64,000 bases of DNA from UTCHB3 sp964625575 (GCA_964625575.1 CAZVBQ010000002.1:124001-188000), one strand, 5' to 3'; positions 17,109-26,504 are shown, counted from the first letter of the stretch. Program-made: numbers and translations. The notes: generated by a model from the letters alone, not told the origin.

Positions 17109-19841
17109 CTACCGCATCAAAACCATCTTCTTTGTAATGGAAACCCCACCTGCCGATAACCGGTAAAAATAAACACCCGAGGTTAGTTTATAGGTAGCGG
17201 CATCAAACGAGATGCTGTGGTTGCCGGCCTCTTTTACACCATCCACCAGGGTTAAAACTTCCTGTCCCAATGAATTATACACTTTGATCGATACCTCACC
17301 GGCGGCGGGCAACGCGTAACGTACAACGGTCCCGGGGTTGCCATTGGCTCCCGCGGAGAATGGGTTAGGGTAATTCTGGCCAAGAGCGAACTCTGTTGGC
17401 AGACCTGTTTCTACTGATAACTCGTTTGAATACTCATATGAGCCATCGGTATCGATCTGTTTTAGTCTGTAGAAGATCTTCCCTGATACAGTTGGTCTGT
17501 CAATGAAGCTGTAATATTTCGGTGAGTTGGAGGTGTTATGCCCTTCAACGAAGCCGATTTTCTCCCATCCGGTGGTTCCAATTTTCCTCTCAACTTCAAA
17601 ACCCTGGTTCATCACCTCTGTTTTGGTTTCCCAGTTCAGGGTTACGGTGTTACCGGTCTGCCCATTTGGGGTTGTGGATGCCGTGAAGCTCGTCAGTTCC
17701 ACAGGGAGTGGGTTGTCGTTGTCGGCTGCTGTCCAAAGGGAGAAAGCGCCGATTCCTGTAAGTGTTATTTTATTGTTGGCCACGTCAACGGTGCCGTTCA
17801 CTTTGGTCCAATTCGCCCCCTCATCAATCGATTTAAAAAGCGCGAGTTTGCTTTCAGTGACCGTTCCGAGTTCCAAGGGGTTATAGTTGAACACAAGAGT
17901 TGCATTAAGCCCGGAATTGTTGGTTGGGGCAATGTTGTACCATCTTTGGACCGCTCCAGTGCCGTGCTCTATCCGGGATGAATGCCCGCGCGTAATCGTG
18001 GTTGAGCCCATATTTTGGGAGGTTGTAATCACGGCACCAAGTCCCGCTACGTTTTCCGATGGGATATTTGAGAGGGTTCTGGTGGCATAAATCGAACCTG
18101 AGGTACCGTATAATCTACCAAGCCCTTCCAAAAGATATCCGGTTGATCCAAGATCGAATGAATAACCGTTGAGGTTAAGATCGGCATCTACAAGAAGGTT
18201 GCCAAACACAGGCAAGGTTCTCCCCATGACCGGTGCCGAGCCCGCCGCGATCAGGAGGTTAAGCACTCCGGAGAGTCCCTCCATTGCCTGATTGTCGATA
18301 GTCAACTCATTACCAAGTTGCCACTTGTAAACACCCGTGTTTCGTTCGGAACTTGACGGTGATCCCGTGCTCCAATTCGCACCATCTGACCAACTGTTGC
18401 TTTCCGCGCCTGTCCATGTGTTGAAAGCGGTTGAAGCAACAGGTGAATTTGGAAAAGTATTGTTCCTGAGTGTCCCGTTCCGGTTGTTCGCCGTCATGTC
18501 AAAAGCAGTTGTTCCATCGGTTTCATCAAACCTGTAATACGCCTGAAGCCCTGCTTCGTTGCCGGTGAGGCTTCGCATCATTATGTCACGGATCCGTGCA
18601 GATGTAAGCGCGATATCCCAGAAACTGAATTCATCAACAGCCCCGTCAAAAAAACTGATAAGATCTGTTTCGCTGCCTATATATCCCACATTCGATGACG
18701 TAAGTGTAGTAGTTGGTAAATCTATCCCGCTCCAGGAGAGGGGTTCTTGAACACCATTCACAAAGATCTTTAACTTGTCGTAGTAGTTGGATTGTGAACC
18801 ATCAAACACAACCGCGAAGTGTGTCCACTTTCCAACGACCAGAGACCCGCTCCGGGTATAGGCCTTGTTATCAGCTCCATTAGAAACCGATACGCAGAAT
18901 TTACTATTATCCCCACCGCTACCGGATTGAATAATTGTTCTGAATTTATCGACTGTGGGATTTTTATGGTTGAAAAATGTTTGCCAATCATTCAGCGAAG
19001 CGGGTTTTACCCAACCGGCGATGGTTATTTTCTGTTTTCCCCCTATCGCGTCGCTAAGCGCGACCGGTGTCTGAACAGACTGACTTGATCCTCTGCTCAG
19101 TGCCAAACTGTTCCTTGGCCCGGCAAAGCAACCTGAGGCTTTCCAGAGAGGCCCGTTCACAAGTGTGGCATTATATGCTGTACCCGTTGTTTTATTATCC
19201 GTTACAGTGACACCTGATCCGTTACTCATTTTATAGTAGACCTGCAGTCCTGTCTCCGCGCCGGTTAATTCACGGTACATGTTTGCTCTTATCTCGTCCA
19301 CAGTACGGGCAGTTTTCCAGATCCGGAATTCATCGATCTTCATTTGTGCCGTCGGGTTTTCCGCCCCCCAGTTGCTTAAACCGATGTAGTTTTTGGTTCT
19401 GCTGATATTATTAGGTGCCCAGAGGGAACCACTCGCGACCTGAACACCATTCAGATACATATATGCCGTGGTCCCATTCAATACACACGCCAAATGTACC
19501 CACTGCTTCAGAGGCAATTGTGAACCTGACTTGATACTTTGTTTATTACCTCCCTGGTAAACCTCAAATATTGGTAATCCCTCAGTACCCGGTTGCAGGG
19601 CGATGAGAACATTCTCATTTGAAGCCCCAATTCCAAAATCAATTAATCGTGACCAGCTATACATCACCTTGACATACACCCATGTTTCAACCGTGAAAGT
19701 GTTATCGTCAAAATAAACTCCTTCAGGCAGTTGAACATAGTCATCCGCGTCTGTAAGTTCAACGGCATACCCGCCGATCTGGGCGGAAGTGGTGCCGCAT
19801 AAAATGAACAGCACCATTAGAAATGGAAATATGTTTTTCAT
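17109..19841 (-). CDS. Secreted LamG-domain protein with T9SS sorting domain (910 aa)
   Basis: This is a large exported, probably cell-surface protein. The signal peptide begins at MKNIFPFLMVLFILCGTTSA (start 19841, after AAGGAG), so an in-frame upstream extension to 19943 is rejected. Two LamG/concanavalin-like domains lie at about 25-215 and 250-440, each with the WVYV or WVKP beta-strand pattern seen in sugar- or protein-binding modules. A fibronectin-like module follows (about 715-815, LPVELTSFTAS). A type IX C-terminal domain comes last (ALGQNYPNPFSAG, SGVYFYRLSAGG, KKMVLMR). The same last two modules occur in the nonahaem cytochrome at 26505. The ligand is unknown. Confidence 0.92.
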   Translation of the reverse strand: MKNIFPFLMVLFILCGTTSAQIGGYAVELTDADDYVQLPEGVYFDDNTFTVETWVYVKVMYSWSRLIDFGIGASNENVLIALQPGTEGLPIFEVYQGGNKQSIKSGSQLPLKQWVHLACVLNGTTAYMYLNGVQVASGSLWAPNNISRTKNYIGLSNWGAENPTAQMKIDEFRIWKTARTVDEIRANMYRELTGAETGLQVYYKMSNGSGVTVTDNKTTGTAYNATLVNGPLWKASGCFAGPRNSLALSRGSSQSVQTPVALSDAIGGKQKITIAGWVKPASLNDWQTFFNHKNPTVDKFRTIIQSGSGGDNSKFCVSVSNGADNKAYTRSGSLVVGKWTHFAVVFDGSQSNYYDKLKIFVNGVQEPLSWSGIDLPTTTLTSSNVGYIGSETDLISFFDGAVDEFSFWDIALTSARIRDIMMRSLTGNEAGLQAYYRFDETDGTTAFDMTANNRNGTLRNNTFPNSPVASTAFNTWTGAESNSWSDGANWSTGSPSSSERNTGVYKWQLGNELTIDNQAMEGLSGVLNLLIAAGSAPVMGRTLPVFGNLLVDADLNLNGYSFDLGSTGYLLEGLGRLYGTSGSIYATRTLSNIPSENVAGLGAVITTSQNMGSTTITRGHSSRIEHGTGAVQRWYNIAPTNNSGLNATLVFNYNPLELGTVTESKLALFKSIDEGANWTKVNGTVDVANNKITLTGIGAFSLWTAADNDNPLPVELTSFTASTTPNGQTGNTVTLNWETKTEVMNQGFEVERKIGTTGWEKIGFVEGHNTSNSPKYYSFIDRPTVSGKIFYRLKQIDTDGSYEYSNELSVETGLPTEFALGQNYPNPFSAGANGNPGTVVRYALPAAGEVSIKVYNSLGQEVLTLVDGVKEAGNHSISFDAATYKLTSGVYFYRLSAGGVSITKKMVLMR

Positions 19842-19853
19842 AGATGTCTCCTT

Positions 19854-19908
19854 GTTCCGTGGGGTGCAAAGCCACAGAGAGTTCAACATGCCGGATAATT
19901 GCCGGAAC
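19854..19908 (-). promoter_or_regulatory. Structured 5' leader of the LamG gene
   Basis: In the mRNA, GTTCCG (19908-19903) can pair with CGGAAC (19859-19854), closing a 55-base element directly next to the AAGGAG ribosome-binding site. Inside lie a small GTGG/CCAC hairpin and CCGG repeats that could form an alternative stem. Its position would let folding control translation. I cannot match it to a known riboswitch class. Confidence 0.35.
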
Positions 19909-19909
19909 G

Positions 19910-20324
19910 TCGTAAAAAGCGTATTCAGGAGATTAAAAAACACGGGATCGTTGCGGGGGAGAGAGCGCGGGGCTTTTTATATTAGAAAAGTTCCGCGGAG
20001 CCTTCCTCGCCGGTCGAGGTCGAGGAGATTAAAATGTGAGATTAGGCGGAGTGCCATGCCGGTGAATCACCGGAAAGCAATATTCCGTAATTATAAACCC
20101 GGGAAAGTGTAACATTCTTCCGTACTGAATAAAACAGCAGAAAAATCCAGAGTTCTTTTCAAAAAATATAAAACAGCACGGAAATATTCAAACAAACTTG
20201 ATACAATTATGTATTATTTAATATGTTTTTTCTTCAGGTGTGCTTTTGAGTTGCATTATTTGAGTGTTTTTACCGAACATTCAATTAACCGGTTCATTTT
20301 AGGGGAAAAGAACATTTTAAAACC
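19910..20324. other. Intergenic region between the LamG gene and tRNA-Lys
   Basis: There is no gene. It contains a near-perfect palindrome at 20059-20073 (CCGGTGA, one base, TCACCGG) in a GC-richer block (19950-20110), then about 200 AT-rich bases with nothing I can name. Confidence 0.4.
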
Positions 20325-20356
20325 AAAAAAGCCTCCGGTAATAACCGAAGGCTTTT
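20325..20356 (-). terminator. Rho-independent terminator of tRNA-Lys
   Basis: AGCCTCCGGT and ACCGAAGGCT pair with one mismatch around AATA. On the minus strand the stem is followed by a run of six T. Confidence 0.85.
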
Positions 20357-20361
20357 GTTCG

Positions 20362-20433
20362 TGAGTGCGGGTGGGCTCGAACCACCGACCCTCTGCTTAA
20401 AAGGCAGATGCTCTACCCCTGAGCTACGCACCC
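20362..20433 (-). tRNA. tRNA-Lys (anticodon TTT)
   Basis: A complete cloverleaf can be drawn. Acceptor GGGTGCG pairs with CGCACTC (one G-T), the D-arm is GCTCAGGGGTAGAGC, the anticodon stem TCTGC/GCAGA has the loop CTTTTAA, and the T-arm is CGGTGGTTCGAGCCCACCG-like. The discriminator is A, as usual for lysine tRNAs. CCA is not encoded. It is a single gene with its own terminator. Confidence 0.95.
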
Positions 20434-20691
20434 AAAAAAGGTGGGAGTCACCGGCGTCCGGATGTAGAGTATTGCCGATGAACAGATCCCGTGTAAAATT
20501 TGAATAAGAATTCAAAATTAGCTTACAAATATAAGCAATGCCCAAAATAAATCAAAATGTTTTTTAATAGGAGCTAAATTTGTTAATTTTGGGGTCTGCT
20601 TTAAGACAATTTTTATTAATTGACTACACCAATGTAACAGAAATATCCACGCGATAATTCCCGCCTTCTCACAAAAAATGCAGGAGAAGCA

Positions 20692-22071
20692 ATGATCGGA
20701 AAAATACTCCAGCCCGAGATCAGCGAGTTGATCCTAAAACGGAATCTCTCGCCGATCAGAGAACTGATAGACGAATGGACTCCTGCAGACCTGGCTGACC
20801 TTATTTCATGCCTGCCGGATACCGATCGTGCTGTATTTTTCCGCGTCCTCCCGAAAGATGTCGAGATCGACACCTTCGAATACCTCGAAACCGATGACCA
20901 GATGAACCTACTCAAGGCGATGGGGAATGAGGAAGTTTCCAACATCCTTAACGAAATGTCGCCCGATGACCGTACCGCCCTCTTCGAAGAACTTCCTGCA
21001 AGCATCACAAAACAACTGATGACACTTCTCTCCAGCGAGGAAAGAGCTGTCGCCAAACAACTAATGGGCTACCCCGAGAACTCAATCGGAAGGCTGATGA
21101 CCCCCGACTATCTCGCGGTTGAGGAAGACTGGTCGATCAAGGAAGTGCTGGACTACATCCGTGAGAACGGTGAAGATTCCGAAACCCTGAACACCATCTA
21201 TGTCATCAACGAAAAAGGACAGTTGGTTGACGACGTAAGGATCCGTGAGTTTCTTCTAAATCCTTTGCACAAAAAAGTTTACGACCTGATGGACAACAAC
21301 TTTGTCTATCTCAGCGCGTTCGACGATCAGGAAAAAGCGGTTGACGTCTTCAAGAAGTATGACAAGCTCTCCCTCCCCGTTGTGGATTCGTCAGGGGTGC
21401 TTATTGGCATCATCACCGTGGATGACGTGTTGGACGTGGCGGAAGAAGAGGCTACTGAGGATATCCAGAAACTCGGCGCCGTTGCCGCGTTGGAAGATTC
21501 CTACGTCGACACTTCCATACCACAGATGATAAAAAAGCGTGTGGGGTGGCTCGCGGTGTTGTTTATAAGCGGAAGTTTAACGGCCTCCGCCATCGGTGTT
21601 TTTGAAGCGGAACTTCAGAAGGCATTGGTGCTTTCCCTTTTTATTCCATTGGTGATCGCCTCGGGTGGCAACTCCGGCTCGCAGGCAGCAACCCTTGTTA
21701 CACGCGCCCTCTCACTCGGCGAGGTAAGTATCGGCGACTGGTGGGGGGTTATGAAAAAAGAATTTATCACAGGGCTGATCCTCGGACTCATTCTTGCAGT
21801 GATCGGTTTTTTCCGCATCGCGATTCTCGAATTGCTGGATCTCAGTCATCTTGATTACTGGTTCCTCATCGCCCTTAGTGTTTCCACGGCACTTATCGGA
21901 GTGGTGCTATGGGGTACCTTCGTCGGCTCAATGCTGCCGCTTCTGTTAAAACGCCTCGGATTCGATCCCGCCACCTCCTCCGCCCCATTCGTCTCCACAC
22001 TTGTTGACGTAACGGGCATCATCATCTACTTCACATGCGCCGCCGTGTTTTTGAGGGGAACGTTGCTTTAA
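20692..22071 (+). CDS. mgtE: Magnesium transporter MgtE
   Basis: MgtE is a gated inner-membrane Mg2+ channel. At 459 aa it has normal length and full architecture. The N-terminal superhelical Mg2+-sensing domain (about 1-130, with FEELPASITKQLM) is followed by two CBS domains (about 135-260, MTPDYLAVEEDWS and LPVVDSSGVLIGIITVDDVLD). Five membrane helices lie at about 285-458 and include the pore signature PLVIASGGNSGSQAATLV. The start ATG follows AGGAGAAGCA. Its stop codon is the first part of the heptamer repeat array at 22069, so that array touches the gene end. Confidence 0.97.
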   Translation: MIGKILQPEISELILKRNLSPIRELIDEWTPADLADLISCLPDTDRAVFFRVLPKDVEIDTFEYLETDDQMNLLKAMGNEEVSNILNEMSPDDRTALFEELPASITKQLMTLLSSEERAVAKQLMGYPENSIGRLMTPDYLAVEEDWSIKEVLDYIRENGEDSETLNTIYVINEKGQLVDDVRIREFLLNPLHKKVYDLMDNNFVYLSAFDDQEKAVDVFKKYDKLSLPVVDSSGVLIGIITVDDVLDVAEEEATEDIQKLGAVAALEDSYVDTSIPQMIKKRVGWLAVLFISGSLTASAIGVFEAELQKALVLSLFIPLVIASGGNSGSQAATLVTRALSLGEVSIGDWWGVMKKEFITGLILGLILAVIGFFRIAILELLDLSHLDYWFLIALSVSTALIGVVLWGTFVGSMLPLLLKRLGFDPATSSAPFVSTLVDVTGIIIYFTCAAVFLRGTLL

Positions 22072-22302
22072 GTGTAAGGTGTTAGGTGTTAGGTGTTATT
22101 TAAAGGCTGAGGGAAGAAGGTTGAGGGCTGAATTTTTGAGGGGGGGAAGGCTGAATGAGGATGGATGAATTTTTGAAGGATGAAGGCTGAGGGTTGAATC
22201 TCCGCAGCCCCCTCACTACTCGCTACTCACCACTCACTCTCAACCGGGCAACTCGCAACGGGCAACGGATAACGAAATCTCGCTACTCACCACTCACTAC
22301 CG
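22069..22302. repeat. Composite heptanucleotide repeat array A
   Basis: This is a mosaic of degenerate 7-bp tandem units. From left to right: TAGGTGT-type units (22069-22098), a purine-rich AGGCTGA/AGGATGA-type block (about 22104-22198), CTCACTA/CTCGCTA units (22211-22239), GGCAACG-type units (22246-22275), then CTCACTA/CTCACCA units again (22279-22302). The mgtE stop codon starts the first unit. The last codons and stop of the convergent ATPase gene (22287) lie in the final units. TGAATTTTTGAAGGATGAAGG at 22166-22186 (21 bases, shown as TGAATTTTTG plus AAGGATGAAGG) recurs exactly in array B. Confidence 0.9.
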
Positions 22303-24023
22303 ATTTCAATCACCTGATATTCAAACTTGTCGTGGAAGATCACCAGGCGGGTTTTGAGATTTTCCTTCTCTTCTTCGGGGAGCGCATCGCGATATTTCTT
22401 CACCTGGGCACTGCCATCCATTTTGATCCTGTCGATGTTAACCTTGTCATGTTGCTTTACATACTTCAATTCCAACAGATGATTGTACTTGCCGGGATTC
22501 TGGGCGGTTTTTCTGAGATAAATATCAGCATAACCCTTTGAAGTTTCGAGTTCACTTCTGACAAAGTATAAAGAATTTCCTCCGAAAATTGTCATAAATA
22601 TCATCTTCAGGTGTTTTTCAGTAAAGTTTTGAAGATCACGATAAGATATAGCCGTCATGATCTTTTGAGCGTACTTCACAAGATGCTCTATCTCACCATC
22701 TAACGACATCTGCTTCAGAGCGTAACCAATCTCCGAAATATCATAACTGATATTGCTTTCCTTTTCTTGCGCGACCCTGAAAACTTCCCAATACAACTGC
22801 TTGACAACATAATTTGGCACTGAGTAGGTTATTATATCCGAGAATGCCGAATCGATCGTTAATAAACCATTATAAAAGAGCAACGAAACCGCGTCAGTTT
22901 TAGTGAATGGCTTTTCAAAATTATATTGAAGTGTCAGCCCTTCGGTGATCTTCTCTTTAACCAGCACCTCATCGAGAATCGCGGTTTTTTGCTCCCGATC
23001 GAGAGGCGAAAGAATGTGGGATATCTTTTTGTAGTCAGATGTGACATTGGTGTCAACCATCTCACGGGGGTACTTGAAGTTATTCGCGAATTGGGAAAGA
23101 AATGACACCGCCATTTGGGGGTTATAAATCGTTGTGGAGGCATCGGGAGAAAACCTGCTGCCATTGTACCAATCTCGCATGTCAGAGATGAGATTCTCGA
23201 TGTCGAACTTGCCCTCATCATAAATGGTGTTCATGATCAATTTCCGGATCTCTTCTTCTGTAAAACCTGCCATTTCGTTGAAACCCTCATCGAGCGTGAT
23301 GTTTCGTGCCACATTGAATCCACTGGTCATGCTGTCCAGGGTAACAGGTGTGACACCGGTCGCAAAGAACCGGTCGATGAGTCCGGAAGCCATAAACTGC
23401 TTGATTACTTCATAAAATTTTCTCACCCAGCCATAGCGGGCAACGATTTCATGAAAGTGATTGGTATTAAAGGCGAAAAGCTCATTGGTGAAATGATCAT
23501 ACTCATCTATAAGCAAATAGATTTTGCAATCCTGAAGATTTGATCTGACCTCTGACAGGATATACAGAAGATAGTCGGCAGGCTCTTTCTCTCTTTCAAG
23601 TGAGTCAAGAATTGTTCTGTCAAAACCGGTATAATTATCGTGAAACTCCTTGAATCCCTTCGAAAGTTTGGCGTTAAATGAAGTTTTTACCGGTTCCTTT
23701 TCATCCGTCGCGATGCCTGAGAAGTCAAACCTGAGGATGCTGTAGCAGTTCTTGAATTTTGTTGTGTTCTCAGGTTGGCCAATGTAATACTCACCAAATA
23801 ATCGATCGAATTTCGGGGCATATTGATGACCATAGTAATATTCAAGCATGGAAAGATGGAGCGACTTCCCGAACCTCCTGGGGCGGAGGAAGAAGAGATA
23901 TTTGTCGAATAAACTTTCCAGTTTCGTGATAAATTGGGTTTTATCAACATAAAAGGAATTTTCCTCGATCAATCCGGCATAATTCGCTGTTTTGGAAGGG
24001 ATTCGCTTTTTATTAATCATCAT
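22287..24023 (-). CDS. AAA-ATPase-like protein with C-terminal PD-(D/E)XK domain, paralogue of 15388 (578 aa)
   Basis: Same family and layout as the protein at 15388, which it matches over its full length. It has YVDKTQFITKL, the P-loop FLRPRRFGKSL, Walker B LLIDEYDHF, shared blocks such as MTSGFNVARNITLDEGF, and the nuclease-like GYADIYLRK and HLLELKYVK. The normal end of the family (compare KIVEVV in the paralogue) is VIEI here. Four more residues, GSEW, and the stop are encoded by the heptamer array A. Array B lies just upstream of its start, so the gene is bracketed by related repeats. Function unknown; a mobile or defence-linked role is speculation. Confidence 0.9.
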   Translation of the reverse strand: MMINKKRIPSKTANYAGLIEENSFYVDKTQFITKLESLFDKYLFFLRPRRFGKSLHLSMLEYYYGHQYAPKFDRLFGEYYIGQPENTTKFKNCYSILRFDFSGIATDEKEPVKTSFNAKLSKGFKEFHDNYTGFDRTILDSLEREKEPADYLLYILSEVRSNLQDCKIYLLIDEYDHFTNELFAFNTNHFHEIVARYGWVRKFYEVIKQFMASGLIDRFFATGVTPVTLDSMTSGFNVARNITLDEGFNEMAGFTEEEIRKLIMNTIYDEGKFDIENLISDMRDWYNGSRFSPDASTTIYNPQMAVSFLSQFANNFKYPREMVDTNVTSDYKKISHILSPLDREQKTAILDEVLVKEKITEGLTLQYNFEKPFTKTDAVSLLFYNGLLTIDSAFSDIITYSVPNYVVKQLYWEVFRVAQEKESNISYDISEIGYALKQMSLDGEIEHLVKYAQKIMTAISYRDLQNFTEKHLKMIFMTIFGGNSLYFVRSELETSKGYADIYLRKTAQNPGKYNHLLELKYVKQHDKVNIDRIKMDGSAQVKKYRDALPEEEKENLKTRLVIFHDKFEYQVIEIGSEW

Positions 24024-24091
24024 GCTTGCATTTTTTTTAATTCGTCCCCAAAATATACAGAAATTTGAATGAAGGCGGTATTGGGGAGGGA

Positions 24092-24130
24092 CGAAGGCTG
24101 AAGGCTGAATTTTTGAAGGATGAAGGAGGA
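24092..24130. repeat. Heptanucleotide repeat array B (AGGCTGA family)
   Basis: A short purine-rich block of AGGCTGA/AGGATGA-type units begins about 70 bases upstream of the ATPase gene start. Positions 24106-24126 are identical over 21 bases to 22166-22186 in array A, in direct orientation. Confidence 0.75.
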
Positions 24131-24399
24131 AGCCTTAACTCTCACCATTCAAAAACTCGTTCATACCTGAAAAGGGATAATAATTGAAAGACACAGCATC
24201 CTCTTGAATCATGTCTTTAATATGTTGCATGGGAATGTTATTCAATTCAAAATCAGTCTTATAAAAATGATCTGCTTTTAATATTCGGTGAAATATTTTA
24301 TTTTGAATAAAGCAATTAAATTTATTTAAAATCCAGATTCGCTAATAACTTTAAATAATTTCAAGAAAATTAAAAACTAAGTATCAAAAAGGAAAAGCA
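24131..24399. other. AT-rich intergenic region before the orphan nuclease-like gene
   Basis: About 270 AT-rich bases without a coding frame or strong hairpin. It presumably holds the promoter for the gene at 24400. Confidence 0.35.
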
Positions 24400-26040
24400 A
24401 TGAACTTTGTAGAACAAGAACAGGAAAGATACGTCGAACTGCTTAACAGCGAATTGGGGAAAAAGCTCTTCCCAAACGGTTCAAAAGTTGCAGGCTTCTT
24501 TCATGGCAGGCCTGTGCCTTACAGATTAGATGCCCGTTATTCGAAAGAAAACATTGAGCCTTCCATTAGAGACGCTGCGATCAAGTACCTCTCCGGCAAT
24601 TTCGCGGAAAATCCAAAAGCCCCCAAATATGTTGTTCCCAATAATCTTTGCGACTCAAATATTGCATACATTAATTTTTGGTTCGGATTCAACAACGCGC
24701 CGGACAAATTAAAAAAACTACTGATCGCGTTAGGTTACGATGTCGTTGAAATACTTGATCTAAGTAAAGACAAACCAAATATCTCAAACCGCAAACCTGT
24801 GTATATCGGATTTGAATATGGTGGAATGAATGACTACTTGCGCAAAGAATCAAAAGAAGTTGATGGGAAACCCCAACCACATAGCACCATTGCAGATTTT
24901 TATTTCAGGTTCAGACGATCTGACGGGAAATTACAGACTGTGATAGGAGAGTGGAAATACACAGAAAACCACCATCTGAGTGCCCGCAATTTAAAACCAA
25001 ATCTCAAACGTAAGATAGAAAAGTTTACCAGTTTCTTTAATAATCTCAACCTGCCCAGAAATATTGACCCATATGAACTGGCCTTTGATCCTTTCAGACA
25101 AATCGCAAGACTTCAATTGCTCGCCCATGAAATGGAAACCGCCAAAGAATATGGTACGGATGAAGTTTCACTATTACTTGTTACTCCAAAAGCAAACATA
25201 AGTTTCAATTTTGACATTATTCCTAAGGGATTGAGCGCGCTCGGGAAATCGGTTTTTGAGATTTGGGAAAAAATAGCCAACAAAGACAGATTCAAAGGAG
25301 TGTACCTCGAAGAGCTATTCAACATGGTCGTCAAAAATGATTGTTCCCCAAGCAGTAACTGGATAAACTACCAAATAGAGAGGTATAATCTCGGGGCATT
25401 GGCAACATCTGAAACAAAAACAATATCTATCCAACCTGAATTTAAGATGGGTACTCCTCCCCCCGCACATCCTGAGCGCTATGCGGTTGTCAATAATGAA
25501 TTTGAAATAGAGCAACTTCAGATGGCGCTTAGAGACAAATTCCTTGAAAATTCCGACGAAAAGGATCTCGTCGGTAAATTACCTGTTGACCAATGGTCTG
25601 TGTGCCAATTGGATGTGAGCGGGAATGGAGATGTCTGGTACTTGTACAATTTGCACATCAACATGCCGGGAAGCCGTAAAGACAGGTATTGGAATATATT
25701 TGGTTCAGGAGAGTACTCTCATTGGAGGCACGCTGAACTGGAACTGAATATCCCGATGGGCAGCGATAAATCGATGCAAGCAGCATTTGTGCAAGATGAT
25801 CAGGGACTAATTTATCTCGTCCATCGCGGAGGTTTCATGGGTAAAAAGAGAATGATGAAGAGGAAATTCTTCATGGAAAGATTCAACGGAAAGGTAATTG
25901 CCGCGGGTGAAGGAAGAAAACTTCAAAACTTTGCAGTGATTGCATGTCTTGATGATCAGGGAGAAAAATTTGTTGCGGATGTTGTAGAATTCTTCAAAGA
26001 AGTGAAGAGGATCAAGGAAGAGTTTAATAATCTGGATTAA
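24400..26040 (+). CDS. Orphan PD-(D/E)XK nuclease-like protein (546 aa)
   Basis: I do not recognise the whole protein. Residues 160-190 carry a restriction-type core: D166 in STIADFYFRF, then E184 and K186 in VIGEWKYTEN. This resembles putative restriction endonucleases of the PGN_0703 type, but that match is from memory of the motif only. The N-terminal part (1-150) and the C-terminal third (about 350-546, with basic patches such as KKRMMKRKFF) have no known domain. The start follows AAAAAGGAAAAGCA. The gene stands alone and AT-rich between array B and the cytochrome, with no methyltransferase beside it. Defence role possible. Confidence 0.68.
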   Translation: MNFVEQEQERYVELLNSELGKKLFPNGSKVAGFFHGRPVPYRLDARYSKENIEPSIRDAAIKYLSGNFAENPKAPKYVVPNNLCDSNIAYINFWFGFNNAPDKLKKLLIALGYDVVEILDLSKDKPNISNRKPVYIGFEYGGMNDYLRKESKEVDGKPQPHSTIADFYFRFRRSDGKLQTVIGEWKYTENHHLSARNLKPNLKRKIEKFTSFFNNLNLPRNIDPYELAFDPFRQIARLQLLAHEMETAKEYGTDEVSLLLVTPKANISFNFDIIPKGLSALGKSVFEIWEKIANKDRFKGVYLEELFNMVVKNDCSPSSNWINYQIERYNLGALATSETKTISIQPEFKMGTPPPAHPERYAVVNNEFEIEQLQMALRDKFLENSDEKDLVGKLPVDQWSVCQLDVSGNGDVWYLYNLHINMPGSRKDRYWNIFGSGEYSHWRHAELELNIPMGSDKSMQAAFVQDDQGLIYLVHRGGFMGKKRMMKRKFFMERFNGKVIAAGEGRKLQNFAVIACLDDQGEKFVADVVEFFKEVKRIKEEFNNLD

Positions 26041-26504
26041 AACACCACAAGAAAATTGAACGAAAGAAGATCAACTACTGATTGATGGCGGCGAAATAAT
26101 CCTTTTGGGTTGTGCGATGGGGGGCTTTCTTGTCTTTAAAGAGTGTGAGTATACCCAAACATCGATCAAGCCGCCAGATTTTCAAGTCATGGCAAAACCA
26201 TATACCTTCACCAGGGTATGGGATATCCCTCACATAGAGCCACTCCAATATCAAATAGTTAAACAAATGAATTATGTGACCCATGGAAACCATTTAAGGG
26301 AGAAAGGTTTAAACCCGTGAAAATTCTTAAAAGTGAAACTGCTTTTTCCATTTTTAAGAAAACGTTTCTTTATAATTAGAAAATCGCCCGCTCTGTTAAA
26401 TAAATACACACTAATTTGAGCGAAAAACACAACTGTGTTGAAAAATTCATCATTGGCACAGATATTGAAGCATAATGCCAGCACTTTAATTTATAGAGGC
26501 ATAA
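26041..26504. other. Long intergenic region upstream of the nonahaem cytochrome
   Basis: The region is 460 bases long. From about 26075 to 26320 both strands are open for over 70 codons with overlapping frames. The leftward one ends in KKAPHRTTQKDYFAAINQ, which looks like a worn gene fragment or a structured RNA rather than a working gene. An AT-rich inverted repeat (TTCTTAAAA and TTTTTAAGAA) follows near 26325-26362. The last 150 bases must contain the cytochrome promoter; no clean -7 box was found. Confidence 0.35.

Noticed and set aside
19862..19877. GGTGCAAAGCCAC on the plus strand, recalling part of a c-di-GMP-I riboswitch
   Set aside because: The remaining conserved parts are absent and the orientation points away from any nearby start codon.
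19842..19943. Longer start for the LamG protein
   Set aside because: It would bury the signal peptide; the ATG at 19841 has an AAGGAG site.
20294..20545. 83-aa leftward frame
   Set aside because: It lies over tRNA-Lys and its terminator.
22211..22302. Repeat arrays as CRISPR
   Set aside because: The units are 7 bp without spacers, and no cas genes are present.
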